From Takakia lepidozioides (Eukaryota > Streptophyta > Takakiopsida > Takakiales > Takakiaceae), in contig CM060732.1 in the NCBI GenBank assembly GCA_030704615.1, forward strand, positions 81,863,171 to 81,927,170: 64,000 nucleotides of DNA. Reading direction: 5' to 3'. The position numbers and the translations under genes were made by a program. Below the pieces are notes generated by a model that was not told where the DNA came from, did not search any database, and saw only the letters and a list, made by a program, of their open reading frames with translations. This document shows, piece by piece, positions 58,181 through 64,000 of the stretch; position 1 is the stretch's first letter; the number at the start of each line of letters is the position of its first letter.

Positions 58181-60261
58181 GCTTAGTGCTTCAACCGCAT
58201 TATAAAGTGCTTTTGTAAGGAATTTTGAATGCAAAAGAATACTAGAGTTTTCTTTTAAACATGCAAGTCATTCATTCAGGCAGGGGTTGGTAGAACGCGA
58301 GTACACCGGTGAGCAGGGCTCATGTGAGCACAAAATACGGCAATAGGTACCCATGTTTCCACGGAAATAGAATACACACGATAGGGTTGGACCTAGTACA
58401 TGTAAAATAGGGGTTTTTGTGCCTATTTTTGTCCCTAAACCCTAAACCCTAATGCAAAATAGGCACCCCTAACGTATATCTACAAGCTCCAAGTTCCAAA
58501 TGTTTACAACTTTGGTATCCTACAAAAATATAACACATCAGTGAAAAACAAAGTCACAATAACCAACACCATCCAAAACACACAAACACCAAACAATAAT
58601 TGAACAATTTAATATAATGAGGCAAACAACGGGTTTCACCAGGGAAATAAATCAAGGTACAGGTTTTGTCACTGAAATTTCATGGTATCGTTGCGTAGGT
58701 CATTATCCCATGGTTTCGTGGGCGAAACAAAACATTTTGCAGATAAGGGACGACGTGAGGTTGTTTTATTTCACTACCGAGTTGTTATGTGTTTATTGCA
58801 GTAGGTCATTACTTTTTTTGTGTCAAAAACATAATGAATTGTGTGTAGTTTCGCATATTATTGATTGCTACGAATGTCAATTGCACATGCAACTATTAAT
58901 CAACGAAAAGTGTTGATGGAGATGGCACTGACGGGAAATTCCTTATGCCCCAACTTCGGGTGACCCACACTCTTGTGCTCACGTGAACATAAAATTCACA
59001 TTTTAGTTTCGCTAAAGCAATTTTCCGAGAATATTCTTGGAAGATGTGGCATATCCTCTTCTGCTCACGTGAGCAGGCGCATGGAGGCGTGAGCATGCTC
59101 CCGTGCTACCCAACCTCCATTCAGTCTATAGCCATCATTTGCATATGTTTATATTATTTTCTCTATATTGTTGTGCAATGTGTTTACCAGAGTTTTCTTC
59201 TCCATATGTACGTTGTTCATTTCAATCCACAACCATCATTTGTATATACCAATGTTGAACTGGTAGAGACGGTTGACCCGGTTATCAACCGAGTCATCAA
59301 CCCAGTTATGAGGTACCCTACCCGTAAGCCAACTGGTATAGGTTGTAGGAAATTTTCCCTTTGTAATAGACCTGTTGGGTCTACCTAAAATGGACATTCC
59401 TCAGAAACCCTATCCGGCTGGGGATAGTTGTTTGTTGTTTGTTGCTCATTGTTGATACCGGCCGCCTCCTCTTTGTCGTCGTACTTGGTATGAGCATGGG
59501 GTAAGGCGGCAGATATGGTAGGTTTAGAAGTGCAATCGGTTTAGGGTTTGTGGCCAATAATTTTTCACCTTGAAAAATTCAAGTTGAGTTACAATTTTTA
59601 TATGGTGCAAATTGATTCCCTTTTGTATCCTCGTTGGTGAAGCTTTCATTTTGCATTTTGAGGTGAATCATGTGTAATAGGTTAATAAGATAATTATTTT
59701 TTCTTCTCTTTAAAAAAAAAAAAACCAGAACAGAACAGAACAGGGGACAGAGGCCCCGATGAATTTTATTATTAATTATTTGGGAAAAAAAAATTAAAAC
59801 CCCGATTACACTATAAGACACACACACCGTAATCACTCTTCTAAGAACCATTCTATTTTAGAATTTGATATTTTAATATTATAGTACTTATGTAGTTGCA
59901 TTTGTATGTGGTTTAAGTATACATGTATTGAATGTGTGCACTATGTTGACTAAATTATTGATACCCGCGGTTGATAACATGCACTACAATATTCTACAAT
60001 ACCACTCTTGATAACAAAGTCAAAAAATTACAAAATATGCAATATTAATACTCACTGTTAATAAAATCCATAAATATTTTACTATTCAAGAACATGCCAA
60101 AGTATAAAATAATGACTTCTAATTCCTACCAGGACCCGCATAGTAGAGTCATCAAAAATTGATAACAATACAATGCATATACATATTTCTGTTATTTTCT
60201 CCATATTGTTGTTGGAGTTTTCTTCTTCACATGCATGTCATTTCATTTCAATTTACATACA
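58181..60261. other. Non-coding stretch, no gene recognised
   Basis: Contains CCCTAAACCCTAAACCCTAA at 58,435-58,454 (three telomere-type units), GCTCACGTGAGCA palindromes near 58,975 and 59,065, and a segment at 59,130-59,230 echoed at 60,165-60,255 (ATTTTCTCCATATTGTTGT...GAGTTTTCTTC). No supported coding region. Confidence 0.5.
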
Positions 60262-60724
60262 TGACACACCTCCCTTTGGTAAACTCCCCTTCAAGCCGTA
60301 ATTACTCACTTTGGTGCGCGTCTAACTCTCCAATTGACCCCTTGGCTGAATGAGAGCTTTGGTTAATCGCGGGGGGCATTGTGGTCCCCTTGCGGCCCTA
60401 CAAGAGGTGGGTCACATGAAAATCCATATGGTTTTAGGCAGTCTCGCTCTTCCACTTTACTTTCCGGCTTGCTTGATTAGCTGTTGGTCGCTCGATAGGG
60501 TCTCCTTTGTCGAATATATATATATATATAAAAATTGGAAGCCAGATGCTTCAATATCTCTCCTAGTGGTGCTCCTAGCACTGTGGTCCGCAGCGCAGCC
60601 ACTCTCGTCATCTGCTGCACCTGCTCCACTGCCCAAAACCCCTTGACTGTAAGCTGCGACATCCCCCACCTGTCAACTGCATTGGAGAGCACCTTAAATC
60701 TTTAGTGCACTCTTATTCACTGTC

Positions 60725-60756
<32 letters not shown>

Positions 60757-62407
60757 TTTATAGGTGTCGGTAGGGATTTCACAAAAGCAGCCCGTTCATA
60801 TTTTATGACTTTTTCTAATTCCCTGGCAAGAGTCGCGGGCAAGTTACGGGTCATTCCCCACTGCCCCATTGGCCGACAATGAGTCCCATAACTCCCACCT
60901 CGAATCTCTACTTCCACACCACCCCGCACTACGATTCCCTACTCTATGACGAGCACTCGGAGTCCCCGTCGCTTCCGATTGAGGGCCGACCATGTCCAAT
61001 GAGTGCATGTACCTCCTTAAGGGGGTTGGTAGCGTGAGCACGGCGTGAGCACAACCCACGGTCATGGGTGTATGTTTTTAAACCGCGGTCATAGGAATTA
61101 CATGTTTTGAGGCACGGTGCATTTATAGGGTGCAGTTGCACCCAAACGATAAAGTAGGAGTTTCGGGGGTGAGAGTTTTAATTTCGCACTGAGAAAATAA
61201 AATTAAGTAGGTCTCTTGGAGTCTCAGCTCCCTTTTCTCAAGTCTATCATGGAAAGGGCCTCGTACCGGGTGAGCATAGCATGAGGAAATCCCACGCCTA
61301 TAGGATAACATGGTTATCATGTATAGGGGTTACTTGTTTGGTAAGTGTTGCTGTGAGGGCCTATGTGAGAAGTTGAAAAAAGTTTCGCAAAGTTTTTAGT
61401 TTCTCAATTTTAGTTTCGCTTAAGAACATTCAAAAGGCGTCTAAGGAATATCCTCAATATTGGCTTGCGCTCACGTGACCATGCTCACACACTACCCAAC
61501 CTCCTCCTTAAGTGTCTTAGCCACTCCAGGGAATAAGTTCAATCCCCACTCCCACTAATATTGTTGCCGTCGCCCTTAGTCGCCCTCACCAGCCCCATTC
61601 ATTCCCCATCGAGACCAGTGTTGTACTGGTATGTCATACCCGAATCGTCCTGGTAGGTCCAACTTGGCTGTTGGGTCCAACTGGTAGGGCCCGGGGTAGA
61701 TTAGGACTGCCTAGGTAGGTTATAGGATGGGTATGGGTATTTCGAATTTTGAGATACCCCGGTCCTAGGCATGGGTGTGACAAAAACTCAAATGACATAC
61801 GGCCTAGGCATGGGTATGACAAAAACTCAAATGACATACCTGGGCCAGCAAGTACAATGGTATGGTTATATTTTTAATGGCTAGTATCTTCTACAATTAC
61901 ATTATATATTATGGTATTTTAAAGGTTAACTTCATGTTATTTTTACACGTCTTTTATAATTGTACCCACAAACCCCTGCTGTTATTTATAAATTTATATT
62001 TCTGGTACATGGTTATATTGTGGTGATCCATGTTGTAGTGGTTGGGATACATGATGCTAGCGGCTCAAATAAATGATGCCAACGGATGGGAGCCCAAAGA
62101 AATAGTGCTATTTTTTACATTGCACAAATGTGATTGAGGATAAGAATAAAAAAATTGTATCATTACACATACCCATGGTAGCTTGGGTTCATCAATCCTC
62201 AATATGGGTTTCAAGCCGAGTATGAAAATAGTTCATACTTAGAATGGTATGGTAGGTAGAGGGGTAGGTCTAGTGTTCAAAACCCAGTAGTGTCCAGGGT
62301 ATAGCCGGTGTATAGGCCCCAAGCCTTACTCATACCAGTGCACATAAGCGGCACATACCAGTACAACACTGGTCCAGACCTCGTCCTCAAGGCAAAAGGC
62401 TGCGACA
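60262..62407 (-). repeat. Diverged solo-LTR-like relic related to the gypsy LTRs
   Basis: Starts TGACACACCTCCC, then GGTAAACTCCCCTTCAAG, TACTCACTTTGGTGCGCG, clearly related to the reverse-strand LTR start (TGTCGCGCACCTCAC, GGTAAGCTCCCCTTCAAG). Ends CTCAAGGCAAAAGGCTGCGACA like the other LTR end. At 2.15 kb it is three times the LTR length, so it contains insertions or is a longer related LTR. Flanks ATACA and AGACA are a 4/5 TSD match. It includes (TA)n at 60,517-60,530 and 60,723-60,744 and a ~45-bp tandem duplication at 61,763-61,850. Confidence 0.6.
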
Positions 62408-64000
62408 AGACAACCATCATTGGCATATGCTTTCAGATCCACTCACATGACACATTCCCAATGGCCAAGACACTCTAACATTACAACCATCCCATATCAA
62501 GGAGGCCCTTTCAATAGAACCGGTGAACCACTGAAGAGCCCAAGGAAAATCCATAGTACATGAGGCCTCCAAAAGACCTTCTTGCTGGGAATGGTACATG
62601 GACGATTATAGAATTACATGAAGGTCCTCAATGCCTAGAATTACATGCCACGTATGTGGATTTATATGAATTTATATGAGTTTACATGAAGTGATGGAAG
62701 AGTTTACATGCTTACAATCACCACATTTTGCCCCGCTTTCCTAAGAACATTCTTCATTGCAAACATCTCACAACAATATGGAGAAAATAGCATAGCTAAG
62801 CAAATTATTGTTGCATTGAAGACATTATCAATCTAAAATGACTCCCACCAAAATGACTCCATATGGAGTGCCAAAACTGAAGGCAGCATACTGAACTTAG
62901 TGGAGTTGGGTGGAGCAGTTTCTCACCTGTTTGCCTCTCCGACTTCCTTCATGGCAAAAGAAAGTTATGGAATTCTGTGCATCCTTGGTTAACTCCATTG
63001 CTTAAGTACATGACATTGAGATATGTGGTGTTGATGGCATGTAAAACTTAATGAGGGAATTGAGATGTGGAAATTTCAAAGGCTGCACCCACAAAACATC
63101 TATTCTAGATGACTATGACTTTTCTGACCATCGGGAGAAAGCAATGGAGGGAAAGGAGGCAGACAAGAGGTTCAGCAAGCACGTAAGCAGCACCAGCAGG
63201 TGTTGAAAAATCTTTTGTCGTTTCCAGGCCTTCATTTGAGCCTGATGAGCCTTCAGTGTTTGTAGTTTCATGGGATTGGGTTTCCTCTCTGATCTTAATT
63301 TTCTGCAAGTCATGAATTGATCGTGTGACGGTCTCCATTCATGTGGTTTTCTTTATTCAAAGGGTGGATTAACTCATGCAGAGGGACTAGTCCTTCAATT
63401 TCCCTGTTTACTGCCGTTCTGTAGAACTCAAAGTTGGGAGAGTAGATGCTTTTCAAGTCTCAAAGGGATCACATGTTAGGTGTTCACAAGATTTGACGCT
63501 ATCGCGGAAGTTAGCTCGACAGAGAAAAGGGAGGTGAGAGAACCAGTGGATGAACAGCCCGCAACTGAGAGCACAGAGCTGAGTAATACTGGAGATGAGA
63601 AAGTAAGTCAGAAAGAGATGGGTCAGGTTAAGTTACAAAAACTGACACAGCCACAGAAGCAATAGATGGTTAAAAATATTTGTCTATTGGATCGGTGGAG
63701 GATGTTGGCAGATGTAATATCTGCCTGCAGATACCCATGTTGGCAGTAAAGTTGCTCAATGATGGAGTGTATGCCTCTGTGGGGAAGCAGGGAAGGTTTA
63801 GTCAGCAGTGCATTCAGCTCTCATGCTTTTGGCCATTACTAAGAACGACATGCATGGAGGGGATTCTTGGGCCTATACTACACTCATCGGCTATTTGTCT
63901 CACAGAAAGTGTTCCAGTCCTCTAGTTGTCAGCCAAATGTACAGCGATTCCATCCATGGTCAGTGTGCAGGTACAAGGCGAAATCATTCCGATTGAGGGA
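62408..64000. other. Right edge, no gene recognised
   Basis: Low-information open segments only: 63,338-63,105 (-; THR/SER-rich, HDLQKIKIREETQSHE) and 63,480-63,665 (+; EKREVREPVDEQ...KEMGQVKLQKLTQ). Either could be a transposon exon; neither resembles a family I know. Confidence 0.4.

Noticed and set aside
58435-58454. CCCTAAA repeats as an interstitial telomere or chromosome end
   Set aside because: Only about three units here and two at 53,150; too short for more than chance or a scrap.

Overview
This window is nuclear DNA from a streptophyte (a land plant or charophyte alga). The evidence is a chromodomain Ty3/gypsy chromovirus primed by initiator tRNA-Met, En/Spm (CACTA) elements carrying the plant TNP2/DUF4218/DUF4216 and TNP1-type genes, short GT-AG introns, a MULE transposase, copia and LINE remnants, and CCCTAAA-like scraps. 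I cannot name the species. Nearly everything is transposable element, stacked and rearranged. No ordinary single-copy host gene is clearly intact.

Layout. (1) 1-8.2 kb: a Ulp1/C48-type cysteine peptidase gene (+), split by a complete but decayed gypsy element (gypsy-1, minus strand, TSD TTGCG) and followed by a duplicated C-terminal exon. (2) 8.9-10.3 kb: an unrecognised gene (-). (3) 10.4-51.0 kb: a nested CACTA complex. Element B is W-type (ends CACTAGAAG...). It carries TNP2 (+, 16.9-37.2 kb) and, divergently, TNP1 (5' half at 16.4-11.8 kb minus, 3' half at 47-49.9 kb plus). It is invaded by a LINE fragment (13.9-15.4 kb), by a complete CACTA-C (17,162-33,067, TSD AGC) and by a young intact gypsy-3 (37,366-44,335, TSD CATGA). 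CACTA-C carries captured ribosomal-protein S3a gene fragments, a truncated gypsy-2, a TNP2 relic and a TNP1 gene fused to an FCP1/NIF-like HAD domain. (4) 51.3-56.0 kb: an unknown minus-strand gene and a MULE transposase gene (-). (5) 56.9-58.2 kb: an extreme G-tract block and a copia remnant. (6) 60.3-62.4 kb: a divergent LTR relic. (7) The rest has no recognisable gene.

Main interpretation. The CACTA ends do not pair as adjacent neighbours: both their TIR types and their 3-bp TSDs are swapped. The pairs are 10,897 with 45,616 (TTT) and 44,863 with 50,997 (GTA). Both are restored by one ~35-kb inversion with breakpoints in a homologous TNP1 exon at ~11.77 and ~46.99 kb. The other main observations are the TNP1-FCP1-like fusion, the intron-containing RPS3A capture, a gypsy-1 copy whose two LTRs belong to different LTR subtypes, and a bias toward TAG (expected CAG) nonsense codons that suggests deamination of methylated CHG sites.
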